Shown here: one piece after another, positions 1 through 6,279 of the stretch | How the letters are laid out: the number at the start of each line of letters is the position of its first letter | Numbering within the stretch: position 1 is the first letter of the stretch | Assembly: GCA_035272265.1 (NCBI GenBank) | Contig: DATEQV010000482.1 | Coordinates: 1 to 7,649, forward strand | DNA: 7,649 nt | Source of the DNA: Acidisphaera sp035272265 | GTDB lineage: Bacteria; Pseudomonadota; Alphaproteobacteria; Acetobacterales; Acetobacteraceae | Reading direction: 5' to 3' | Program-made: the position numbers and the translations under genes | Notes under the pieces: generated by a model | Told to the model about the DNA's origin: nothing | Seen by the model: only the letters and a program-made list of their open reading frames with translations | The model's database searches: none

Positions 1-2
1 TG

Positions 3-465
3 TTCCGCGCCAACCCGTGGCGCCGCGACCTCACCTCGTGGTGCGACAACAGGCCGACCGCCTGGACCGGCCGCCGCAAGCCCCGCTGCCACCACTGCGA
101 GACCGCCCGCGCCCACTACATCGCCGCCCGCGACAACGCCGACTGGAAGGCCGAGGTCGCGCTCTTCAAGCTCGCCCGCCGCGGCGCGGTACGCCTGCTG
201 GCCGAGCGCCGCCAGTACCGCGAAAGCCGCCGGCAGTTTTGGACCCGCCACCGCGAGCACGTCGCCCGCAACGGCCCCGAACCGATGCCGCCGCAGTTCG
301 AGCCCGAGCTCTGGCCGATGATCGCCCATCGCGGCTCGCACGAATCCTGGCACCATCGCGACCGCCGCGCGGTCGAGCGCGACCTCGTACGCGCCCACGC
401 CCGCCATATCCGCCGCGAGATCCAGCGCCGTAAAGAACGCCTGCGCGACATCAGAGCCGACGCAC
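3..465 (+). CDS. Unrecognised basic protein, 3' part, start outside window
   Basis: I do not recognise this family. The frame is open from the first complete codon (position 3). Almost every codon to about 465 ends in G or C, with a natural-looking mix of Trp, Phe, Tyr and Glu, so it reads as real coding sequence. The protein is rich in Arg and His. Near its visible start it has a WC, then about 16 residues later a CHHC (Cys-x2-Cys) followed by HY, which could be a small metal-binding knuckle. After that come long charged, probably helical stretches (ARRGAVRLLAERRQYRESRR; RREIQRRKERLRDIRA) that suggest nucleic-acid binding or a coiled coil. No stop follows at the expected end: the same frame continues through two hairpin repeats and opposite the hydrolase gene to a TAG at 1464-1466. 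The end given is where coding character and the repeat-free sequence stop, so the true C-terminus is uncertain. A Pro/Ala-rich tail reaching about 830 is possible. Confidence 0.5.
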
Positions 466-466
466 C

Positions 467-502
467 TGTAGGGCGCAAACGCGCGCAGCGCGCAGTGCAC
501 CA
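467..502. repeat. Short imperfect hairpin repeat (TGTAGGGCGC type)
   Basis: The left arm 472-484 can pair with the right arm 488-501 around a 3-nt loop, with a few mismatches and one bulge. The sequence starts with TGTAGGGCGC and ends with GTGCACCA. That resembles the dispersed TGTAGGGTGC...GCACC intergenic hairpin elements I know from many proteobacterial genomes; this family link is from memory. It lies directly after the last convincing codons of the upstream gene. Confidence 0.45.
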
Positions 503-545
503 GACTGACGCCGACGACGCCGCTTCAGGGCCGCCGCCCCAGCCC

Positions 546-660
546 CGTCATTGCGAGGACCACGGCGGAGCCGGGGTCCGTGGCAATCCAGGGCCGGGCG
601 AGAAACGTTCGCGACGCGGCCCTGGATCGCCACGCCGCCGATCGGCGGCTCGCGATGACG
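546..660. repeat. 115-bp palindromic intergenic repeat (ATTGCGAG...GCGATGACG type)
   Basis: The outer arms 546-557 (CGTCATTGCGAG) and 649-660 (CTCGCGATGACG) pair at 11 of 12 positions plus a G-T wobble. The inner arms 579-594 and 619-634 pair at 15 of 16 positions around a 24-nt loop (595-618). Between outer and inner arms are unequal GC-rich segments; the right one (635-648) contains the self-complementary CCGCCGATCGGCGG. The ends match the dispersed CGTCATTGCGAG / CTGGATCGCC palindromes common between genes in proteobacteria. It probably forms a hairpin in RNA and may act as a bidirectional terminator or an RNA-stability element between the convergent upstream gene and hydrolase gene. No coding product is assigned here. 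Confidence 0.75.
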
Positions 661-836
661 CTGGTGATGAAACCGGCCTGTCGGACCCGTCCGTCGAATC
701 CGCGCCTGCCGCCGATGCAGCCGACACCGCGGCCGCGCCGGACCCGATGCGGGTCTCGCGGCAACCGCCGCCGAAAGCGACCGACATCAAGATCGGCGCC
801 GCCCGGTGGACGATCCCGCGCCCGCAGCCGCGCCTT
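661..836. other. Gap between repeat and hydrolase stop, possible Pro/Ala-rich tail
   Basis: No independent gene is seen here. The plus-strand frame of the first gene remains open and has reasonable codon use, giving a Pro/Ala/Asp-rich segment that includes SAPAADAADTAAAPDP and KATDIKIGAARW. This may be the original C-terminal tail of the first gene, interrupted in frame by the two repeats, or simply stop-poor GC-rich DNA. No T-tract terminator for either flanking gene is visible. Confidence 0.3.
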
Positions 837-1799
837 CTACCCGCGCGTGTCGGCGAGGAACCCGAGCAGGGCCGCGTTCACCTCGGCCGGCTTCTCCTGC
901 TGGATCCAGTGGCCGGCGTCCATGACGATGGTCGAGCGCCGCAGACCTGGCACGGTCTCCTTCAGCCGCTCCAGCGCGCCACCGGGGAAGGCGGGATGGA
1001 TCACCGGGTCGCGCGCGCCGGCGATGAACAGCGCCGGTTGCCGGATGAGCGCGTCCTGCCAGGGCGCGAGCAGCGCCCAGTTGCGGTCGATGTTGCGATA
1101 CCAGTTCAACCCGCCGCGGAACCCGGACCTCTGGTACGCCCGCACCAGGGTCGCGAGGTCGGCCTCGGTCAGCCAGTCGGGCAGCGTCTCCGGATAGGCG
1201 ATCGTGTCGAGCAACCCGCCGTCGCCGGCCAGCGTCCACGGCAGCGGCGTGGCTTTCGGGCCGGACGGCCGCCCAACGAGGATCATACGCAGGCTGCGGC
1301 CGACATCCGCCTGCAACTCGGCCTCGGCAACCCCCGGCTCCTGGAAATACTGCCAGTAGAACCGCGTGACCCCGCGCGCCCGCAGTACGGTCAGCGGCGG
1401 CACCGGCGCACGCGCCTGATGCGGAACGCTCATCCCGACGACGGCGGTGAAGATGTCGGGGCGTAGCATGGCACTCGTCCACGCCACCAACGCGCCCCAG
1501 TCATGCCCGACGATCGTCGCCGTGCGCGCGCCGGATGCGGCGACGAGTGCGACCATGTCGCCGACCAGATGCAGGAGCGTGTAGTCCTCGATCGAAGCCG
1601 GCGCGTCGCTGGCGCCGAAGCCGCGCATGTCGGGGGCGACGACGCGATAGCCCGCGTCAACGAGGGCCGGGATCTGGTGGCGCCAGGAATGCGCCAGCTC
1701 CGGCCAGCCGTGGCAGAGCAGCACGAGCGGCCCCTCGCCCTCCTCCACGACATGCAGGCGCACGCCGTTGGCGGTGACGTCCTTCTCGGTCGCTTCCAT
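837..1799 (-). CDS. Alpha/beta hydrolase, soluble epoxide hydrolase family
   Basis: The 320-residue protein is full length for a bacterial epoxide hydrolase, which opens epoxides to vicinal diols through a covalent ester intermediate in the cytoplasm. All signature residues are visible. The oxyanion-hole motif HGWP is at 30-33. The nucleophile is Asp100 in GHDWGALVAW, the acid is Asp264 in GARDPV, and the base is His297 in DAGHW. The two lid tyrosines that activate the epoxide are Tyr148 (RFYWQYFQEPGVAE) and Tyr234 (GFRGGLNWYRN). Asp rather than Ser in the nucleophile elbow, together with both lid tyrosines, favours epoxide hydrolase over esterase; a haloalkane dehalogenase lacks these tyrosines. 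The ATG at 1799 is chosen because it starts a normal N-terminus (MEATEKDVTANGVRLHVVE) and has GGGGGA a few bases upstream. The frame is open much further upstream, but only opposite the AtuA gene. No signal peptide is seen. The physiological substrate cannot be read from the sequence. It is transcribed divergently from the AtuA-family gene. Confidence 0.94.
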   Translation of the reverse strand: MEATEKDVTANGVRLHVVEEGEGPLVLLCHGWPELAHSWRHQIPALVDAGYRVVAPDMRGFGASDAPASIEDYTLLHLVGDMVALVAASGARTATIVGHDWGALVAWTSAMLRPDIFTAVVGMSVPHQARAPVPPLTVLRARGVTRFYWQYFQEPGVAEAELQADVGRSLRMILVGRPSGPKATPLPWTLAGDGGLLDTIAYPETLPDWLTEADLATLVRAYQRSGFRGGLNWYRNIDRNWALLAPWQDALIRQPALFIAGARDPVIHPAFPGGALERLKETVPGLRRSTIVMDAGHWIQQEKPAEVNAALLGFLADTRG

Positions 1800-1824
1800 G
1801 CTGTCCCCCGCTGCGTTGCGCGCG

Positions 1825-1853
1825 ATGATACCGCGTGCGCGACGCCGCGACAG
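1825..1853 (-). promoter_or_regulatory. Candidate sigma70-type promoter for the hydrolase gene
   Basis: Read on the minus strand, CTGTCG (1853-1848) is followed after exactly 17 nt by TATCAT (1830-1825), which matches the -10 consensus at 5 of 6 positions. The -35 match is only 3 of 6. Transcription would start about 18 to 20 nt before the ATG at 1799. This is plausible but weak, because GC-rich genomes give chance matches. Confidence 0.3.
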
Positions 1854-1940
1854 GGCCTCGCTGGCCGCTCGCCCGCCTCTCTTGCATACTCGCGGCAACC
1901 ACCGTCGCCGCGGCAGACCCGTGATCGGCCGCTTATCGCG

Positions 1941-1955
1941 AAGGATCTGCGCTTG
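1941..1955 (+). promoter_or_regulatory. Ribosome binding site and TTG start of the AtuA-family gene
   Basis: AAGGA at 1941-1945 is followed by a 7-nt spacer and a TTG at 1953. No ATG in this frame lies near the start of the conserved sequence, which begins at about residue 14 (TVRIVCPNGHLGF). The next alternative is a GTG inside that segment, which has no such ribosome binding site. This decides for the rare TTG start. Confidence 0.6.
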
Positions 1956-3347
1956 ACAGTCTCCATCCAGCACCAGCGCTCGGCCAACCGGACCGTGCGG
2001 ATCGTCTGCCCGAACGGCCACCTGGGCTTCGCGCCGATCCGCACCGCGAGTTTCGAGATCGGCCTGACCAGCATGCCCGATCTGGTCTGCGCGGATTCCG
2101 GCTCTTGCGACATCGGCCCCGGCCCGCTCGGCGAGGACGTCTCTTGCAGCCCGCTGGCGTGGCAGACGCACGACCTCGAACACATGCTGCTCGGCGCCCG
2201 TCGTCTCGGCGTGCCAATGATCATCGGCTCGGCCGGCGACACCGGCACCAACAGCCGCGTCGACCTGTTCGTGCGCATCATCCAGGAACTTGCGGCCAAG
2301 TACGCACTGCCGCGCTTCCGCATCGGCTGGTTTCATTCGGAAGTGTCGAAGGACAGGCTCGCGGCGCACATCGCGCAGGGCGGCGTGATCGACGGGCTGG
2401 ACGGCCGCGCGCCGCTCGACGCCGCGACGCTGGACGCCACCGACCGAGTCGTCGCGGTGGCCGGCGTGCATCCCTACATCGCGCTGCTCGACGCCGGCGC
2501 GGACGTCATCATCGGCGGACGCAGCAGCGACTGCGCGATCTTCGCCGCCCCTGCCCTGCGCGCCGGATTCCCGCCCGCGCTCGCCTACTACTACGGCAAG
2601 GTCATGGAGTGCGCGTCGTTCTGCGCCGAGCCCTACGGCGGCAAGGAGTCCGTGCTCGGCGAGATCACGATGGAAGACGTGAAGGTCGCCGCGATGGCGC
2701 CCGAGCAGCGCTGCACCATCGCCTCGGTCGCGGCGCACGCGATGTACGAACGCAGCAACCCGTTCCACGAGTATTTCCTCGGCGGCCACATCGACATGGG
2801 CGCGTGCGTCTATGAACAGTACGACGAGCGCACCTGCCGGATCACCGGCCCGCGCTTCGTGCCGGCCGACGAGTTGCGGGTAAAGCTCGAAGGCGCGGGC
2901 AAGGTCGGCGAGCGCTTCGTCGGCATGGTCGGCGTGCGCGACCCGTACACGATCGCGCATATCGACGACGTGATCGGCTGGGCGCGTGCCAAGGTGGTCG
3001 AACGCTTCGGCGAGACCGGCTACGAGCTGCACTACACCGTCTATGGCCGCGACGGCGTGATGGGCGCGCTGGAGCCGTTGCGCGACAAGCCCGGCCACGA
3101 ACTGTGCATCGTCGTGCAGGGCATCGCGCACGACAACGAAATGGCGCGCGAGGTGTGCATGACCGGCCTGCGGCAGATGTTTTACGCGAGGCTGCCGCAG
3201 GTGAAGGGCACCGCCGGTGGCGTCGCGTTCGCGTTCGACGAGGTGATGCAAGCCAGTCCCGGCTTCCGCTGGACGGTCAATCACACGATGCGCGTCGACG
3301 ACCCGATGGCGCTGTTCCCCACGTTCATCGCGGAGGCCGGGTCGTGA
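1953..3347 (+). CDS. Acyclic terpene utilization AtuA family protein (DUF1446)
   Basis: The 464-residue cytosolic protein shows the conserved blocks of the AtuA/DUF1446 family: IVCPNGHLGF near residue 17, CADSGSCDIGPGPLG, the Gly-rich GSAGDTG at 92-98, and VAGVHPYIALL followed by ADVIIGGRSSDC at 183-194. Near the C-terminus are VKGTAGGVAFAFDEVM and NHTMRVDDP. The family is named after atuA of the Pseudomonas citronellol/geraniol (acyclic terpene) catabolic cluster, but the reaction of AtuA itself is not established and many members lie outside terpene clusters. This protein lacks the C-terminal ferredoxin-like extension I recall from longer AtuA proteins; the separate DUF4387 protein directly downstream may take part with it. 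The TTG start is chosen for its AAGGA ribosome binding site. Its stop overlaps the GTG of the next gene (GTGA), so the two are probably translationally coupled. No other atu genes are in the window, so a terpene role is not supported here. Confidence 0.92.
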   Translation: MTVSIQHQRSANRTVRIVCPNGHLGFAPIRTASFEIGLTSMPDLVCADSGSCDIGPGPLGEDVSCSPLAWQTHDLEHMLLGARRLGVPMIIGSAGDTGTNSRVDLFVRIIQELAAKYALPRFRIGWFHSEVSKDRLAAHIAQGGVIDGLDGRAPLDAATLDATDRVVAVAGVHPYIALLDAGADVIIGGRSSDCAIFAAPALRAGFPPALAYYYGKVMECASFCAEPYGGKESVLGEITMEDVKVAAMAPEQRCTIASVAAHAMYERSNPFHEYFLGGHIDMGACVYEQYDERTCRITGPRFVPADELRVKLEGAGKVGERFVGMVGVRDPYTIAHIDDVIGWARAKVVERFGETGYELHYTVYGRDGVMGALEPLRDKPGHELCIVVQGIAHDNEMAREVCMTGLRQMFYARLPQVKGTAGGVAFAFDEVMQASPGFRWTVNHTMRVDDPMALFPTFIAEAGS

Positions 3348-3661
3348 GCGCGCGGCTGTTCGATCTGGCGAAAACCATCCGCAGCAAGAACGCGGGCGTC
3401 GACCGCATCACGTTCGACGTGATCTTCGCCGATCGCGCCGCCTACGAGCGGGTGCGGGCAAGCGGCGTGCTGTCGCGCGAGGCGGTGTGCCGCATCTTCG
3501 GCATCGCGCCCGACCGCATCACCGACCACGTCGCCTTCGACCCGGCGCTGGCGATCAAGTTCACCATCCGCCGCCTGCAGCCGAGCGGCAGCCCGGGCGA
3601 CGCCGACATCTTCGGCAGCCAGCAATACGGCCCGTTGCTGGACGTGCTCGTCCCGGACTAG
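3344..3661 (+). CDS. DUF4387 domain-containing protein
   Basis: This small protein of 105 residues fills a whole DUF4387 domain. It shows the N-terminal signature LAKTIRSKNAG (residues 8-18), a central ALAIKFTI strand, and the C-terminal GSPGDADIFGSQQYGPLL (residues 82-99). It has no signal peptide or membrane segment. The biochemical function of the family is unknown. Its genes habitually follow AtuA-family genes, and here the GTG start overlaps the upstream stop by 4 bp. A stable complex or a shared reaction with the AtuA-family protein is the simplest reading, but that is inference. The frame is open further upstream inside the AtuA gene, in a shadow frame with poor codon character; the GTG at 3344 gives the family's normal N-terminus. 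Confidence 0.92.
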   Translation: MSARLFDLAKTIRSKNAGVDRITFDVIFADRAAYERVRASGVLSREAVCRIFGIAPDRITDHVAFDPALAIKFTIRRLQPSGSPGDADIFGSQQYGPLLDVLVPD

Positions 3662-3705
3662 GAGCCGGCGTTCGGCCTTCGAACCGTCATACCGCCGAGT
3701 ACCGC

Positions 3706-3728
3706 CGGCCGCGTTTCGTGCGCGGCCG
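3706..3728 (+). terminator. Hairpin after DUF4387 gene, possible terminator
   Basis: CGGCCGCG (3706-3713) and CGCGGCCG (3721-3728) form a perfect 8-bp stem around the 7-nt loop TTTCGTG. It begins 45 nt after the DUF4387 stop and ends 55 nt before the DUF2760 start. No T-tract follows, so it may be a non-canonical terminator or only an RNA stem. It separates the two likely operons. Confidence 0.4.
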
Positions 3729-3783
3729 ATATCGGCTAAGCCGGCGCCGCGGCGACAGGCCTGCACTGCAACAAGGGACAAGC

Positions 3784-4395
3784 ATGCGCGCGATCCGAGC
3801 GGTCTCCATTCTGGCCGTCCTGCTCCTCCTCGCCGCCAACGCCTTCGCGTTGGCCCCCCAGGGCGATGCGTACCGCGACTACCTGCCATGGGCGGGCCTG
3901 GGCCTCGGCGGTCTCGTGCTGATCCTGCTCCTGGTCCTGAGGATCCCGACCGGCGCGCACCCGACCGCCCAGGCGGCGCTGCCGACGCGCACCAAGGCGC
4001 CCGCGAACCAGGCGGAGGCCGAGATCGTGAGCTTCCTCGCCCTGATGCAGGACAAGGGCAGGCTGGTGGATTTCCTGATGGACGACATCAACGCCTACGA
4101 CGACGCCCAGGTCGGCGCCGCCTCCCGTGTCGTCCACGCCGGCTGCAAGGCCGCGCTGTTGGAGCATTTCCAGATCCGCCCACTGCGCGAGGAAGGCGAA
4201 GGCACCAGGGTCCGCATCGAGCCCGGCTACGCGGCCGACGACTATCGCCTGCTCGGCACGATCAGCGGCGCGCCGCCCTTCGTCGGAACGCTGGTCCACC
4301 ACGGCTGGAAAGTCGAGTCGGTGAAGCTCCCGCACGTCCTCGCCTCCGCCGGCCGGCTGCCGACGATCGCGCCTGCGGAAGTGGAACTGACCTGA
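3784..4395 (+). CDS. DUF2760 domain-containing membrane-anchored protein
   Basis: The 203-residue protein begins with two hydrophobic segments, about residues 6-23 (VSILAVLLLLAANAFAL) and 36-53 (WAGLGLGGLVLILLLVLR), and continues with a soluble domain. The soluble part resembles DUF2760: EIVSFLALMQDKGRLVDFLMDD near 78-99, then YDDAQVGAASRVVHAGC, a central region with RIEPGY, and the end segment GTLVHHGWKVESVKLP. The expected topology is two membrane passes with the DUF2760 domain on one side, probably the cytosol given its partner. The first hydrophobic segment could instead be a signal peptide. A good ribosome binding site (AAGGGA at 3773-3778, 5-nt spacer) supports the ATG. Function is unknown; DUF2760 genes are typically followed by Hsp70-family genes, as here. 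The gap to the Hsp70 gene is 2 bp, so co-translation is likely. A role as membrane tether or co-factor of the Hsp70 is inference. Confidence 0.85.
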   Translation: MRAIRAVSILAVLLLLAANAFALAPQGDAYRDYLPWAGLGLGGLVLILLLVLRIPTGAHPTAQAALPTRTKAPANQAEAEIVSFLALMQDKGRLVDFLMDDINAYDDAQVGAASRVVHAGCKAALLEHFQIRPLREEGEGTRVRIEPGYAADDYRLLGTISGAPPFVGTLVHHGWKVESVKLPHVLASAGRLPTIAPAEVELT

Positions 4396-4397
4396 CC

Positions 4398-6233
4398 ATG
4401 GCCGCGTCGTTCAGCCTCGGGATCGACCTCGGCACCAGCAACAGCGCGATCGCGCTGGCCGATCTCGACACCGGCGAAAGCCGGATCGTCGAGGTCACCC
4501 AGGTCCTCGGCCCCAACCAGTACGGCGAGCGCCCGACGCTTCCGTCAGCCCTGTACATCCCGCACCCGGACGAGTTTCCGCCAAACGCGTTCCCGCTGCC
4601 CTGGAACCAGGAAGGCGAGCCCGCGATCGTCGGCCAGTTCGCGCGCGACCGCGGCGCGCTGGTGCCGGATCGCCTGGTCACCTCCGCGAAATCCTGGCTG
4701 TCCAATCCGCACATCGATCCCAGGCAGCCGATCCTGCCGTGGCGATCCGACATCGCCGAAGCGAAGCTGTCGCCCTTCGAGTGTTCGCGCCGCTATCTGC
4801 AGCACCTCAAGGACGCCTTCCTGTATCTCGAGCACGCGCAAGGCCGCGCGCTGGACCTCGCCGACGGCCAGATCGTCCTGACCGTCCCCGCCTCGTTCGA
4901 CGAGGTCGCGCGCAGCCTGACGGCGGAGGCCGCGAAGGCCGCCGGCCTCGGCGACGTCACCCTGCTGGAGGAGCCGCAGGCGGCGTTCTACGCCTGGACG
5001 GCGCAGGCCGGCCGGACCTGGCGGGACGAGATCGCGGACGGCGACATCGTCCTGGTGTGCGACGTCGGCGGCGGCACCGCCGACTTCAGCCTGATTGCCG
5101 TCACCGACGTCGACGGCAACCTGGAGCTGGAGCGCATCAGCGTCGGCGAGCACATCCTGCTCGGCGGCGACAACATGGATCTGGCGTTGGCCTACTCGCT
5201 GCGCGCCCGCCTGGCGGAAGAAGGCAAGTCGCTCGACGACTGGCAGCTGCTGGCCCTGATCCACGCCGCGTCGGCGGCCAAGATCACGCTGTTCCAGGAC
5301 CCCACGCTCGCCGGAGCGCCGATCGCGGTGCCCTCGCGCGGCTCCAGCCTGCTCGCCAGGACGACCTCGACCACGCTCGATTGTGCGCTGCTCGAGCAGA
5401 TCGTGCTCGACGGCTTCTTCGCCATCACCGACATCGACGACATCCCGCGCGAGAGCCGGCGCAGCGGCCTGCAGGAATTCGGCCTGCCGTACGCGTCCGA
5501 CCCGGTGATCAGCAAGCATCTCGCCGGCTTCCTCGGCCGCAGCCTGCAGAACGTGCGGGCGAGCGAAACCCTGTCCGCTCTGGTCGGCGCGCGCGCCGAG
5601 ACCCGCGCGCTGATGCCGACCGCGGTGCTGTTCAACGGCGGCGTGTTCAAGGCCGCGTCGATCCGCGCCTGCGTGCTGGACCTGCTGGCGTATTGGAACG
5701 GCGGGCAGCCGGTCCGCAAGCTGCAAGGCTTCGAGCCGGATCTGGCCGTCGCCAAAGGCGCCGCGGTCTACGGCCGCCATCGCGCGACCGGCCGGGGCAT
5801 GCGCATCCGCGCGGGCACGTCGCGGTCCTATTACATCGGTCTGGAGACCTCGATGCTGGCAATCCCGGGCTTCCGTCCGCCCGTGAAGGCGCTGTGCGTC
5901 GTGCCCCAGGGGATGCAGGAGGGCACCGAGCTCCTCATCGAAGGACGCGAGTTCGGTCTCGTCACCGGCCGACCGGCGGAGTTCCGGTTCTTCTCCTCGG
6001 CCGTGCGAAGCGGCGACGCACCTGGGCAGATCATCGCGGATGCCGAACGAGAGTTGCAGGAAACCAGCCTCCTCGAGATCGAGCTGCCGCCGCTCGACGA
6101 CGTGCCGGCGGGACAGGCGGTGCCCGTCCAGATCGATTCCGTAGTGACACCCCTTGGCACGCTCGAACTCTGGATGAAGCACACGAATTCGGATCGCCGT
6201 TGGAAGGTCGAATTCCAGGTCCGCACGGAATAG
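4398..6233 (+). CDS. Hsp70 family protein (divergent DnaK-like chaperone)
   Basis: The 611-residue protein is complete and of usual length for Hsp70. The actin-like ATPase signatures are all present. Phosphate loop 1 is LGIDLGTSNSA (7-17). Lys98 (VTSAKSWL) matches the catalytic Lys of DnaK. IVLTVPASFDE is followed by LLEEPQAAFYAW, with Glu192 at the DnaK Glu171 position. Phosphate loop 2 is DVGGGTADFSL (222-232), with Asp222 and Thr227. LLGGDNMDLA follows near 254-263, and the adenosine motif VLFNGGVF is at 411-418. ATP hydrolysis is therefore expected. The C-terminal region (about 455-611) is beta-rich in character but lacks the DnaK linker (DVLLLD) and any EEVD-like tail, so client binding probably differs from DnaK. 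Several insertions relative to DnaK are seen, such as the WNQEGEP region. The ATG follows the DUF2760 stop by 2 bp (TGACCATG), and its own ribosome binding site is weak, consistent with translational coupling. No DnaJ or GrpE gene is nearby. It is not the housekeeping DnaK. Confidence 0.94.
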   Translation: MAASFSLGIDLGTSNSAIALADLDTGESRIVEVTQVLGPNQYGERPTLPSALYIPHPDEFPPNAFPLPWNQEGEPAIVGQFARDRGALVPDRLVTSAKSWLSNPHIDPRQPILPWRSDIAEAKLSPFECSRRYLQHLKDAFLYLEHAQGRALDLADGQIVLTVPASFDEVARSLTAEAAKAAGLGDVTLLEEPQAAFYAWTAQAGRTWRDEIADGDIVLVCDVGGGTADFSLIAVTDVDGNLELERISVGEHILLGGDNMDLALAYSLRARLAEEGKSLDDWQLLALIHAASAAKITLFQDPTLAGAPIAVPSRGSSLLARTTSTTLDCALLEQIVLDGFFAITDIDDIPRESRRSGLQEFGLPYASDPVISKHLAGFLGRSLQNVRASETLSALVGARAETRALMPTAVLFNGGVFKAASIRACVLDLLAYWNGGQPVRKLQGFEPDLAVAKGAAVYGRHRATGRGMRIRAGTSRSYYIGLETSMLAIPGFRPPVKALCVVPQGMQEGTELLIEGREFGLVTGRPAEFRFFSSAVRSGDAPGQIIADAERELQETSLLEIELPPLDDVPAGQAVPVQIDSVVTPLGTLELWMKHTNSDRRWKVEFQVRTE

Positions 6234-6279
6234 CGCCGTGTGTAGCGCCTGACGATCGCTAGCGCGCGCTATTCGATCG
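6231..6279. repeat. TAGCGC repeats and nested palindrome at a decay junction
   Basis: TAGCGCC occurs at 6231-6237 (including the Hsp70 stop codon) and at 6243-6249, and TAGCGC again at 6260-6265. The last copy is half of the perfect 12-bp palindrome TAGCGCGCGCTA (6260-6271). CGATCG copies at 6253-6258 and 6274-6279 flank it, giving a near-symmetric 27-bp inverted repeat broken only by C against TT. It could form a hairpin after the Hsp70 gene, and it abuts the point where homology to a second Hsp70 begins. Confidence 0.6.

Noticed and set aside
1503..1952. Upstream extension of the AtuA-family frame
   Set aside because: It lies opposite the hydrolase coding region and lacks family similarity; conserved sequence begins only after the TTG at 1953.
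2105..2815. 236-codon plus-strand frame inside the AtuA gene
   Set aside because: Arg-rich shadow translation of the AtuA gene without recognisable domains.
837..3284. Long minus-strand open frame extending the hydrolase far upstream (815 codons)
   Set aside because: The part beyond 1799 is antisense to the AtuA-family gene, is His/Asp/Arg/Ala-rich as expected of a shadow frame, and adds nothing to the complete 320-residue hydrolase with its own ribosome binding site.
4545..6182. 545-codon open frame on the minus strand within the Hsp70 gene
   Set aside because: It is the mirror of a strongly supported Hsp70 gene; its composition (Arg, Gly, Gln, His) is typical of antisense frames in GC-rich DNA.
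4739..6262. 507-codon plus-strand open frame overlapping Hsp70 in another frame
   Set aside because: It is Arg/Ala/Gly/Pro-dominated with no motif, a frame-shifted shadow of the Hsp70 gene.
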